Part shown: piece after piece, positions 33,066 to 40,770 of the stretch
How the letters are laid out: the number at the start of each line of letters is the position of its first letter
How positions within the stretch are numbered: position 1 is the stretch's first letter
Assembly: GCA_040219025.1 (NCBI GenBank)
Contig: JAVJTE010000020.1
Location: 1,178,001-1,242,000, forward strand
Source of the DNA: HT1-32 sp040219025
GTDB taxonomy: Bacteria > Pseudomonadota > Alphaproteobacteria > Rhodospirillales > HT1-32
Length of the DNA stretch: 64,000 bases
Direction: 5' to 3'
Position numbers and translations under genes: made by a program
Notes under the pieces: model-generated
Databases searched by the model: none
The model's input: only the letters and a program-made list of their open reading frames with translations
Told to the model about the DNA's origin: nothing

Positions 33066-34529
33066 ATGAAGGCGCAGCCAGCGGGATCGCATTATATTTC
33101 CGGTGAGTATGTCGATGATGCGGAGGGTGCGGTCATTGAAAGCCGGTATCCCGCGACGACAGAAATCATTGCCCGGCTGAGTGCAGCGACTGAAACGACC
33201 GTCAACAAGGCCGTGGATTCGGCTCGTGCCGGCCAGCAGGTCTGGGCGGCGATGAGCGGGGTGGAGCGTGGCCGGGTGTTGCGACGGGCGTCGGATCTGC
33301 TGCGCGCACGCAACCGTGAACTGTCCGAGCTGGAAACCCTGGATACCGGCAAGCCGTTGCAGGAGACGCTGGTTGCCGATGCGGCCTCCGGAGCGGACTG
33401 CCTCGAATACTTTGCCGGTATCGCAGGCGACATGACCGGCGAACATATCGATTTCGGCGGGCCCTTTGCCTATACCCGGCGGGAGCCGCTGGGTGTCTGT
33501 GCCGGTATCGGGGCCTGGAACTATCCGATCCAGATTGCCTGCTGGAAATCGGCTCCTGCGCTGGCCTGTGGCAATGCCATGATCTTCAAGCCTTCTGAAC
33601 TGACACCGCTGTCGGCGCTGAAGCTGGCGGAGATCTATACCGAGGCCGGGTTGCCCGACGGCGTGTTCAATGTGGTTCAGGGCTATGGCGAAACCGGGGC
33701 GCTGCTGACCGCCCATCCGGATGTCGCAAAAATTTCGCTGACCGGCTCTGTCCCGACGGGGGCGCGGGTGATGGCCGGGGCGGCGGGCAGCCTGAAACAG
33801 GTGACGCTGGAACTTGGCGGCAAATCACCGCTGATCGTGTTTGACGATGCGGATATCGGGAACGCGGTTGGTGGGGCGATGCTCGGCAACTTCTATTCCA
33901 GCGGCCAGATCTGTTCCAACGGAACGCGGGTCTTTGTGCAGGAGAAATTGCTGGATGGCTTTCTGGACCACCTGAAGGAACGCACGGCGAAGCTGCGGCC
34001 GGGTGATCCGATGGATGAGGCAACACAGATTGGCCCGCTGGTCAGCGCCGCCCAGCGTGACCGGGTGCTGGGTTACCTGCGGGCCGGTGTCGATGACGGC
34101 GCGCGTCTGGTCTGTGGTGGTGATGCGGTGACTGTGCAGGGTATGGAGGCGGGCTGGTTCGTTGCCCCGACGATCTTTGCCGATGTCCGTGACGATATGC
34201 GGATTGCACGGGAAGAGATCTTCGGCCCGGTAATGTCCGTGCTGTCCTTCCGTGATGAGGATGAGGTTGTCGCCCGCGCCAATGCGACCCCGTTCGGGCT
34301 GGCGGCCGGTGTGTTTACCCGCGATCTGGCCCGTGCTCACCGCGTCGTCGCCCGTCTGCAGGCCGGAACCTGCTGGATCAATGCCTATAACCTGACCCCG
34401 GCGGGGATGCCGTTCGGCGGCATGAAGCAATCCGGCTTTGGCCGTGAAAACGCCCGGGCTGCGCTGGACAGCTACAGCCAGATCAAGTCGGTCTATGTTG
34501 AAACCGGTGACGTGGATGCCCCTTACTGA
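33066..34529 (+). CDS. betB: Betaine-aldehyde dehydrogenase-like NAD(P)-dependent aldehyde dehydrogenase
   Basis: A 487-residue aldehyde dehydrogenase closest in pattern to BetB, which oxidises betaine aldehyde to the osmoprotectant glycine betaine. Cofactor and active-site landmarks: AWNYPIQIACWKSAPALACG, KPSELTPLSALKLAEI, the catalytic Glu in LELGGKSP, the nucleophile Cys in SSGQICSNG, and EIFGPVMSVL. The ATG at 33066 has AGGAG eight bases upstream; an earlier in-frame ATG at 33012 is ignored. betA, betI and a choline transporter are absent here, so a related aminoaldehyde substrate is possible. Confidence 0.85.
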   Translation: MKAQPAGSHYISGEYVDDAEGAVIESRYPATTEIIARLSAATETTVNKAVDSARAGQQVWAAMSGVERGRVLRRASDLLRARNRELSELETLDTGKPLQETLVADAASGADCLEYFAGIAGDMTGEHIDFGGPFAYTRREPLGVCAGIGAWNYPIQIACWKSAPALACGNAMIFKPSELTPLSALKLAEIYTEAGLPDGVFNVVQGYGETGALLTAHPDVAKISLTGSVPTGARVMAGAAGSLKQVTLELGGKSPLIVFDDADIGNAVGGAMLGNFYSSGQICSNGTRVFVQEKLLDGFLDHLKERTAKLRPGDPMDEATQIGPLVSAAQRDRVLGYLRAGVDDGARLVCGGDAVTVQGMEAGWFVAPTIFADVRDDMRIAREEIFGPVMSVLSFRDEDEVVARANATPFGLAAGVFTRDLARAHRVVARLQAGTCWINAYNLTPAGMPFGGMKQSGFGRENARAALDSYSQIKSVYVETGDVDAPY

Positions 34530-34535
34530 CCGGGT

Positions 34536-35135
34536 TCAGGTGACCAGACAGATCACCCCCCGCCCTGGCCGTCTGATCCTGCCTGTGGCTTCAAGGCTGG
34601 CGGCTGCCCGGTAGACGGCTTCCGGTGTCGCCGCGATTTCGTCGGCAATATGTCCGAGCTTCATGCCCGGGGGCAGGGTACCGTCTTCCCCCGCCAGTTC
34701 CTGCAGCCGCTGATACAGCCGGTCTGTCAGTGGCACTATGCGCCGCAGTTCGAGAAGCCGCCGCGCATCCCGGACCGTCTCCGCCAGATGCCGGAACAGC
34801 AGAGCGGCAAGCGTGCCGTCGTTCTCCAGTGCCGCCATCAGCGGTCTGGTCCGGCAGCAGCGGACTACAGATGCCTCCCGGGCGACGGCATCGCAGTGAT
34901 ATGCAGCAACAAAAAGGGAGGCTTCGGCAAAGGTTTCGCCGGCATGCGCCGCATGGATCAGCGCCTTGTCTCCGGCCCTTGTCCAGCGCACCAGATCGAC
35001 CGAACCGATGGTCAGCAGGTAGAGGCCCCTCGGCGCATCGCCCTGTCTGAACAGCACCTGTCCGGAACCGAGTTGCTGCTCCTCCGCACCCAGCCGGGTG
35101 AACATGTCCTCAAGAGCAGAAAAGTTATCTGACAT
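34536..35135 (-). CDS. Crp/Fnr-family transcriptional regulator
   Basis: A 199-residue regulator with an N-terminal cyclic-nucleotide-binding-like beta-roll (GQVLFRQGDAPRGLYLLTIG and GETFAEASLFVAAYHCDAVA), a long dimerisation helix and a C-terminal winged helix (KLGHIADEIAATPEAVYRAA). It lacks the N-terminal four-Cys cluster of FNR, so it is not a canonical oxygen-sensing Fe-S protein; a DNR-like or unliganded role is possible. The ATG at 35135 (GGAT upstream) is preferred to the one at 35147, which has no Shine-Dalgarno. It is divergent from the His-rich periplasmic protein, with an FNR-type palindrome at the junction. Confidence 0.85.
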   Translation of the reverse strand: MSDNFSALEDMFTRLGAEEQQLGSGQVLFRQGDAPRGLYLLTIGSVDLVRWTRAGDKALIHAAHAGETFAEASLFVAAYHCDAVAREASVVRCCRTRPLMAALENDGTLAALLFRHLAETVRDARRLLELRRIVPLTDRLYQRLQELAGEDGTLPPGMKLGHIADEIAATPEAVYRAAASLEATGRIRRPGRGVICLVT

Positions 35136-35147
35136 GATCCAGATCAT
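35134..35147. promoter_or_regulatory. FNR/DNR-type palindrome between regulator and His-rich gene
   Basis: ATGATCCAGATCAT fits TTGAT-N4-ATCAA at eight of ten fixed positions and is perfectly palindromic apart from its central CA. It lies immediately at the start of the regulator gene and 62 bases before the divergent gene, where it could serve both autoregulation and activation. It partly coincides with possible start codons, so chance cannot be excluded. Confidence 0.4.
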
Positions 35148-35209
35148 ATTGTGAGAGGCGGGATATCGCTAGGACTCGTTCTGCAGACAACCCGGCGGGA
35201 GCCATCAGA

Positions 35210-35773
35210 ATGAAAACGGTTCGCATATTCTTTGTCATCAGTGGCTTGTTGATAACCGCCCCGGCTCTGGCGCAGGGGCATGGCGGTCATGGCAATCATG
35301 GCCATGGTGGCGGGCGAGCTGCGGGCATGATGCCGGTGTCTCCCGGGCAGGAGGCGTTTGGCGCGATTGCGGAGATCATCGCCCTGCTGTCAGCGGATCC
35401 GGCAACGAACTGGCAGAAGGTGGATATTCCGGCGCTGCAGGCGCATTTGCAGGATATGGACGCGCTGGTGATGATACGTGGTGTCGCCGGGGAGGCAGTG
35501 CCGGGTGGTCTGAAAATGATCATTCCGTTGACCGGAGACGGTGGTGCGGCGGCGGGCCGGATGCTGCCTGCCCATGGCCCGGTGCTGCAGGCCGAGACAG
35601 GCTGGGATGTCGTTTTGCAGCGCCAGCCGGATCACCTGATCTGGACGGTGATATCTGCCAATCCGGCAGAGGTTGCGAAGATCCGTGCGCTTGGTTTTAT
35701 CGGCCTGATGACGACCGGATGGCATCATCAGGCACATCATCTTGCCATCGCCCGGGGCGAGCCGGCCCATTGA
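35210..35773 (+). CDS. His-rich periplasmic protein of unknown function
   Basis: A 187-residue protein that I cannot assign to a named family. A signal peptide (FFVISGLLITAPALAQ) is followed by a His/Gly cluster (GHGGHGNHGHGGGRAAGMM) suited to metal binding. The body contains DPATNWQKVDIPALQAHL and an MxxH/HH-rich end (GLMTTGWHHQAHHLAIARG). The composition suggests a periplasmic copper, nickel or zinc binder, but no enzymatic motif is visible. GGGAG lies nine bases before the ATG. Divergence from a Crp/Fnr regulator suggests control by redox, NO or metal stress; this is inference. Confidence 0.75.
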   Translation: MKTVRIFFVISGLLITAPALAQGHGGHGNHGHGGGRAAGMMPVSPGQEAFGAIAEIIALLSADPATNWQKVDIPALQAHLQDMDALVMIRGVAGEAVPGGLKMIIPLTGDGGAAAGRMLPAHGPVLQAETGWDVVLQRQPDHLIWTVISANPAEVAKIRALGFIGLMTTGWHHQAHHLAIARGEPAH

Positions 35774-35782
35774 ATCCGGTGG

Positions 35783-37288
35783 TCATTCCCCGCCGCTCAT
35801 GAAGGCTTTCTTCAGACCGGGCAGGAAAGAGACGCCGAGGAAGGCCAGGGTCATCAGCAGGAAGATGAGGCTGATCGGCTCCGTCACAAATACCGTTATG
35901 TCACCCCCGGCCAGCAGCAGCGAACGGCGGAAGTTTTCTTCCAGCAGCGGGCCCAGAATGAAGCCCAGCAGAACCGGCGCTGCCGGATATTCGAACTTCC
36001 GCATGACATAGCCGATGATACCGAACACCAGCACGACAAAGATATCGAAGACGCTGTTCGACGAGGAATAAACCCCGATACAGATGAAGACGAGGACTGC
36101 CGGATAGAGCAGGTGATAGGGGATGGTCAGCAGCCGGACCCAGAGGCCGATCAGCGGAATGTTCAGCACCAGCAACAGGATATTGCCGACCCAGAAACTC
36201 ATCACCAGCCCCCAGAACATGGCCGGTTCATTGGCGATAAAGCTGGGGCCCGGGGTGATGCCGTGGATCAGCATGGCCCCCAGCAGGACGGCCATCACCG
36301 CGTCGCCCGGAATGCCGAAACTGAGAGTGGGTATGAAAGCGGCCTGAACCGAGGCATTGTTGGCCGCTTCCGGCGAACTGATGCCCTCGATCGCCCCGCG
36401 GCCAAACCGTGACGGATCTTTTGCAATCCGTTTTTCCAGTGCATAGGCCATGAAGGAGGCGATGCCCGGCCCGGTACCCGGCAGGGCACCGACGATGGAG
36501 CCGACAACGGTGCCGCGGGCTGTCGGTCGCCAGACCTGCCGCCATTCATCGGGGCTTGGCATCATCGAGCGGAAGGTGATGTCTTTGGCAGACAGGCTGG
36601 TGCTGCGGGTGATGCCGATGTTCGAGAGAATCTCCGCGACGCCGAACAGTCCCATGGCAACCGCCACCAGCGACAGACCGTCCGACAGCTCGAACGATCC
36701 GAAGGTAAAGCGGAACATGCCGGTATTCACATCCGTGCCGACCAGACCCAGCGCCAGGCCGAAACTGACCATGGCGAGACCTTTCAGCGGTGATCCGACA
36801 GAGAGAGTGGAGGCGGCGACCAGCCCCAGCACCATCACCGAAAAATAATCCGGCGCCCCGAATCGCAAAGCGAATTCGGCGATGATCGGGGCGAATCCCA
36901 TGACCAGCAGAATGGCAAAGGACGAACCGACGAAAGAGGTGATGGCGGTGACGAACAGCGCCAGCCCGGCCTTGCCCTGCTGTGCCAGCGGATAGCCGTC
37001 AAGGCAGGTCACGGCGGAGGTCGCGGTGCCCGGCAGGTTCAGCAGGATGGAGGCGGTCGAGCCGCCATACTGGGTACCGTAGAAGATACCGGCCAGCATG
37101 ATCAGCGCCGATGTCGGGTCGACGTAATAGGTCATCGGCAGGGCCAGCGAGATCGCGGCCAGCGGTCCGACACCGGGCAGCACGCCGACGATGGTGCCGA
37201 CCGTCACGCCGATGAAGCAGAACAGCAGCGAATTGAAGGAAAGCGCGGTTTCCAGCCCGAGGGAGATATTCGCCATGAAACTGTTCAT
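35783..37288 (-). CDS. tctA: Tripartite tricarboxylate transporter large permease
   Basis: A 501-residue TctA-family membrane protein with about twelve transmembrane segments. It carries the two Gly/Pro-rich family motifs, GVLPGVGPLAAISLALPMTY near the N-terminus and GALPGTGPGIASFMAYALEK in the second half. With TctB and the periplasmic TctC it forms a secondary importer for a carboxylate or related solute. The ATG at 37288 overlaps the tctB stop by four bases, which decides the start; the frame is open further upstream but reads out of frame through tctB. Last gene of the catabolic operon. Confidence 0.94.
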   Translation of the reverse strand: MNSFMANISLGLETALSFNSLLFCFIGVTVGTIVGVLPGVGPLAAISLALPMTYYVDPTSALIMLAGIFYGTQYGGSTASILLNLPGTATSAVTCLDGYPLAQQGKAGLALFVTAITSFVGSSFAILLVMGFAPIIAEFALRFGAPDYFSVMVLGLVAASTLSVGSPLKGLAMVSFGLALGLVGTDVNTGMFRFTFGSFELSDGLSLVAVAMGLFGVAEILSNIGITRSTSLSAKDITFRSMMPSPDEWRQVWRPTARGTVVGSIVGALPGTGPGIASFMAYALEKRIAKDPSRFGRGAIEGISSPEAANNASVQAAFIPTLSFGIPGDAVMAVLLGAMLIHGITPGPSFIANEPAMFWGLVMSFWVGNILLLVLNIPLIGLWVRLLTIPYHLLYPAVLVFICIGVYSSSNSVFDIFVVLVFGIIGYVMRKFEYPAAPVLLGFILGPLLEENFRRSLLLAGGDITVFVTEPISLIFLLMTLAFLGVSFLPGLKKAFMSGGE

Positions 37289-37734
37289 CGGTAACCCGTC
37301 ACGGCATCCAGCGGAACGCCCAGCCCCTTGATGAACATCAGATAGCCGAACAGCCCCATGAAAAGTGCCACCCCGGCTAGCTGCAACAGCCGGGGCCGGG
37401 TTTCCCCGCAGCCACTCAGCATCACAAGGGCGATGGTCGCCGGAATGAAGCCGAGCGGTGTGACCAGTATGGCGAAGGCCAGAATGCCGGTTGTGACGGC
37501 CAGCAGGGGCCGCCATCCGAAATCAGGTCGCGGACTGCCGGATTTCCGGACATCAAAGGCGACGGCCAGTGCCAGCAGGATAATCAGCACACCCAGCACA
37601 ACCGGCATGAAGCCCGGCCCCGGACGGGTGAGCGAGCCGAGCGGGTAGCTGCCGCCTTCGATAACCACCAGCCCGCCGAAGACGGCAAGGCCCAGAGCGG
37701 CTGTCAGTTCGGGACGATTGATCTGCGATGGCAC
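37285..37734 (-). CDS. tctB: Tripartite tricarboxylate transporter small permease
   Basis: A 149-residue membrane protein of the TctB type with four predicted transmembrane helices (for example GLAVFGGLVVIEGGSYPLGS, VVLGVLIILLALAVAF and ALFMGLFGYLMFIKGLGVPL). It is the small membrane component that pairs with TctA. It overlaps tctA by four bases and is separated from the upstream ridA gene by 38 bases. Sequence conservation in this subunit is low, but position and topology make the call firm. Confidence 0.9.
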   Translation of the reverse strand: MPSQINRPELTAALGLAVFGGLVVIEGGSYPLGSLTRPGPGFMPVVLGVLIILLALAVAFDVRKSGSPRPDFGWRPLLAVTTGILAFAILVTPLGFIPATIALVMLSGCGETRPRLLQLAGVALFMGLFGYLMFIKGLGVPLDAVTGYR

Positions 37735-37772
37735 CTGATGATCCTTGTTCAGCTATGTCTGCCGGTTCGGGA

Positions 37773-38159
37773 TCAGACCCGATCCGGCAGTTCGGCGATG
37801 GCTTCCATCTCGACCAGAACAGGCACGATCAGATCCGAAATCACGGTTGACCGTGCCGGGGCCCGTTCGGGCGGAAAGCGGTTTGCGTAGGCTGCATTGA
37901 AGGCCGGATAGTCATTTTTGTCGACCAGCCAGACCGTGCATTTGACGATATTGTCGAGGCCGGCACCGGCCAGGGTCAGAATCTGTTCAATCTGGTCAAT
38001 GACACAGTTCGTCTGGGTCGTGATGTCATCGCCGATAATTTTGCCACCGACGATCGGCACCTGACCGGAGACGAAGAGCAACGGCCCATCTGCCCGGACG
38101 AGGGGGGAGATGGGCTGGGCCTGTCCTCCGCGGACGACAGGCCCACCCAGGCGCTGCAT
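37773..38159 (-). CDS. RidA-family enamine/imine deaminase
   Basis: A 128-residue RidA (YjgF/YER057c/UK114) protein. The family hydrolyses reactive enamine and imine intermediates released by amino-acid-converting enzymes. Segments include PLLFVSGQVPIVGGKIIGDD, NCVIDQIEQILTLAGAGLDNIV, and the catalytic Arg in ERAPARSTVISD. Its ATG shares one base with the stop of tctC (TAATG). Placement in an operon with a FAD-dependent amino acid dehydrogenase is a meaningful match, since that enzyme type produces imines. Confidence 0.93.
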   Translation of the reverse strand: MQRLGGPVVRGGQAQPISPLVRADGPLLFVSGQVPIVGGKIIGDDITTQTNCVIDQIEQILTLAGAGLDNIVKCTVWLVDKNDYPAFNAAYANRFPPERAPARSTVISDLIVPVLVEMEAIAELPDRV

Positions 38160-39157
38160 TATTTATTCTTCAGACCGGCCGCATCGACGACCCGCTTCCA
38201 TTTCGGGATTTCCTGGGCGATGAACGCCTGGGAATCAGCCGGGGTACGGCCTTCGACAAGGAAACCGCGCTGCTTGAAGAATTCCTGCAGGTCATCGGTC
38301 GCCAGTGCCTTGGAGATTTCGGCATACAGCGTCTGCAGGACAGGGTCCGGCGTGCCGCCCGGTGCAAAGACGCCCTGCCAGGAGAACGCCTGATAGCCGT
38401 CAAGGCCGCTGCTGGCGATGGGGGCAACACCCGGATGCATCGGATGTTCGACCGCCGAGGTGACGCCCAGTGCCCGGAGGCGACCGGATTTCACGAATTC
38501 TGCGGTCACCAGCAGATCACCGAACATGGCATCAACGCGTCCGCCGAGCAGATCCTGCAGGGCGGCGGCGCTACCCTTGTAGGGGACATGGACCAGCTTG
38601 ACACCGGCTTCGAGACCGAACAGTTCAGCGGCGAGATGCATCGAGGTGCCAACGCCGGGGGTGCCGTGAGTGAACTTCTCCGGATTGGCTTTGGCGAAGT
38701 CGATGACGTCCTGCACGGATTTGTAAGGTGAGTCTGCATTGACGACGAGCACCAGCGGCGCACTGACCACCAGACTGACCGGGCTGAAATCGGTCAGCGG
38801 ATTGTAGGGCAGGTCATCGCGCAGCGCGGCGCTGATGGCGTTCGAGCCGGTCACACCCATCAGCAGGGTATAGCCGTCAGGGTCGGATTTCGCGACCATG
38901 TTGGCCCCGACAGTGCCGCCGGCACCGGCGCGGTTTTCAACCACAACCGGCTGGCCGAGCGGGCCGGAAATATTCTCGGCAATCTTGCGGGCCAGGGTGT
39001 CTGTCGAGCCGCCCGGCGGGAACGGCACGACGATGGTCACGGGCTTTGCCGGATAGGATTGTGCGACGGCAGTGCCGGTAAGGCCGGTAGCTGCGGTGAC
39101 GGCTGCAAGGGCTGCAACCATCGCAGTGCGACGCGTAAGTCGGGTGAGTTTCAGCAT
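38159..39157 (-). CDS. tctC: Tripartite tricarboxylate transporter substrate-binding protein
   Basis: A 332-residue periplasmic solute receptor of the Bug/TctC family. An N-terminal signal (TAATGLTGTAVAQ) is followed by the typical start SYPAKPVTIVVPFPPGGSTDTLAR, then VVVENRAGAGGTVGANMVAKSDPDGYTL and HVPYKGSAAALQDLLGGRVDAMF, which form the ligand loops. In these receptors the ligand is usually bound through carboxylate contacts; the exact ligand is unknown. The gene start overlaps the end of hyuB by seven bases. Confidence 0.95.
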   Translation of the reverse strand: MLKLTRLTRRTAMVAALAAVTAATGLTGTAVAQSYPAKPVTIVVPFPPGGSTDTLARKIAENISGPLGQPVVVENRAGAGGTVGANMVAKSDPDGYTLLMGVTGSNAISAALRDDLPYNPLTDFSPVSLVVSAPLVLVVNADSPYKSVQDVIDFAKANPEKFTHGTPGVGTSMHLAAELFGLEAGVKLVHVPYKGSAAALQDLLGGRVDAMFGDLLVTAEFVKSGRLRALGVTSAVEHPMHPGVAPIASSGLDGYQAFSWQGVFAPGGTPDPVLQTLYAEISKALATDDLQEFFKQRGFLVEGRTPADSQAFIAQEIPKWKRVVDAAGLKNK

Positions 39158-40770
39158 TCTGTCCTCCTGATTGCTGGGTTATGGGGGGTGGCATCGACGG
39201 CCCCCCAGCCGCCCGCACCAGCCGTCTCTATGAGGAGACGTTCACCGGCGCGCCATTGTATCTGGGTTCTGGCAGTGAGTTGTTCGGTGTCACCATTCTG
39301 GCGGATCACCTGTGCGCAGGATGTCGCACCGGATGACCCGCCCTGCAGGCCGCGGGCCTGGCTGTCATGGCGCTCGCCGCGATAGGAAACCTGGGCCGCC
39401 CCTTCGGTCAGCAGGTAGCAGCGCCGCAGCCCGTCGCCCCCCCTATGCTGGCCGCCGCCGCCGGATCCCGGATTGAAGCCATAGCTTTCCACTAGGATCG
39501 GGGTTTCCCGTTCGATGATCTCAACCGGCGTGTTGCGCGCATTGCCGACATCGGTCGAAAGGCCGGATGCGCCGGGCGCGAGGGATGAGCCACCGGCACC
39601 GCTGGCGACAATCTCGGTCAGCTGATAGCGCTGGCCGTCAGTCGTGGTGCCACCGAAGGCGATAACTGTTGCGACCCCTGCATTGGCCGCTGCCGAGGTG
39701 GCGCTGCGGTCCCGGCTCCAGGCGCTGATAATCGCATTGCAGGCCAGCTTGACGGTTGCCGTCCGGGCATTCACGGCAGCCGGATAGTCCGGGTTGACCA
39801 CACTGCCGGGCGGCAGCACCAGATCAAGCGGTGCCAGACAGCCGGCATTGTTCGGGGCGTCCGGGGCCAGGCAGCGCATGAAATAGAGCGCGGCGGCCAT
39901 CATGGCGGCAGGCGCGGCATTGGCCGGACCCGTGGTCTGTGGCGACGAGCCGGTGAAATCGATCCGGATCCTGTCACCGGATTTTTCAAGTTGCACCCGG
40001 ATTTTGACCGGATCAGTTGTGACACCATCGCTGTCGAGCTGGTCTTCCCACGCGCTGGTTCCGTCAGGCTCCCGCAACAGGGCGGCCCGTGTCATCGTCT
40101 CAGACTGGCTGATCAGCGTCCGGCAGACCGGGAGATAGTTTGCGCCCAGCCGGGCCGCCAGCTGCACCAGTTCCCGCCCGCCGAGAGCGAGGCAGGACCA
40201 TTGCGAGGCCAGATCGCCGAGCAGGGCATCCGGTGTCCGGCTGTTGGCGGTCAGGATGGCAGCGAGTGCCGGTTCCAGCTTACCGGCACGATGCGACCGG
40301 ACAGGGGGCAGGCGCAGGCCTTCCTCGAAGATCGACCGGGCGTTCGGCGGGATTGAGCCGGGGGTGATGCCGCCGACATCCTGATGATGCAGGCTGGCTG
40401 CACCGAAGCCGGTCAGGCTATTCCCGTCAAAGACCGGGCGGATCAGCGTCAGGTCGGGCAGATGCGCCCCGCCATTCCAGGGGTCATTCAGCAGGTATCC
40501 GTCACCGGGCTGCATGGCTGATGCCGGAAAGGCCTTCAGGGTTGCCTGTACTGCCGGGATCAGTGAGCCCAGCAGCAAGGGCAGGGAGCGGGCCTGGGCA
40601 ATCAGCGTCCCGTCTGCCATGAACAGTGCGGCAGCGGCATCGCCGGCCTCGCGTGCAATGGCGGAGCGGGCGCCGGAAACCAGACTGTTCTGCATGCGGT
40701 CGGCGATGGCCTGCAGGGTCAGCCGGGCCGGCTCGATATGGGGGAGAAGCTCTGGAGCGACAGGAGTCAT
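39151..40770 (-). CDS. hyuB: Hydantoinase B / 5-oxoprolinase-like subunit
   Basis: A 539-residue HyuB-family protein, the partner of HyuA in ATP-dependent opening of cyclic amides such as hydantoins, N-methylhydantoin or 5-oxoproline. Family motifs include RTMQNSL-like RMQNSLVSGARSAIAREAGD near the N-terminus, GDGYLLNDPWNGGAHLPDLT, the metal-site HHQDVGGITPGSIPPNA, and the C-terminal GGGGQHRGGDGLRR. Its start overlaps the hyuA stop by four bases. The substrate is not readable from the sequence alone. Confidence 0.93.
   Translation of the reverse strand: MTPVAPELLPHIEPARLTLQAIADRMQNSLVSGARSAIAREAGDAAAALFMADGTLIAQARSLPLLLGSLIPAVQATLKAFPASAMQPGDGYLLNDPWNGGAHLPDLTLIRPVFDGNSLTGFGAASLHHQDVGGITPGSIPPNARSIFEEGLRLPPVRSHRAGKLEPALAAILTANSRTPDALLGDLASQWSCLALGGRELVQLAARLGANYLPVCRTLISQSETMTRAALLREPDGTSAWEDQLDSDGVTTDPVKIRVQLEKSGDRIRIDFTGSSPQTTGPANAAPAAMMAAALYFMRCLAPDAPNNAGCLAPLDLVLPPGSVVNPDYPAAVNARTATVKLACNAIISAWSRDRSATSAAANAGVATVIAFGGTTTDGQRYQLTEIVASGAGGSSLAPGASGLSTDVGNARNTPVEIIERETPILVESYGFNPGSGGGGQHRGGDGLRRCYLLTEGAAQVSYRGERHDSQARGLQGGSSGATSCAQVIRQNGDTEQLTARTQIQWRAGERLLIETAGAGGWGAVDATPHNPAIRRTEC

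Noticed and set aside
37289..37516. Upstream extension of tctA
   Set aside because: The 76 extra codons read through tctB out of frame, and the family starts at the ATG that overlaps the tctB stop.
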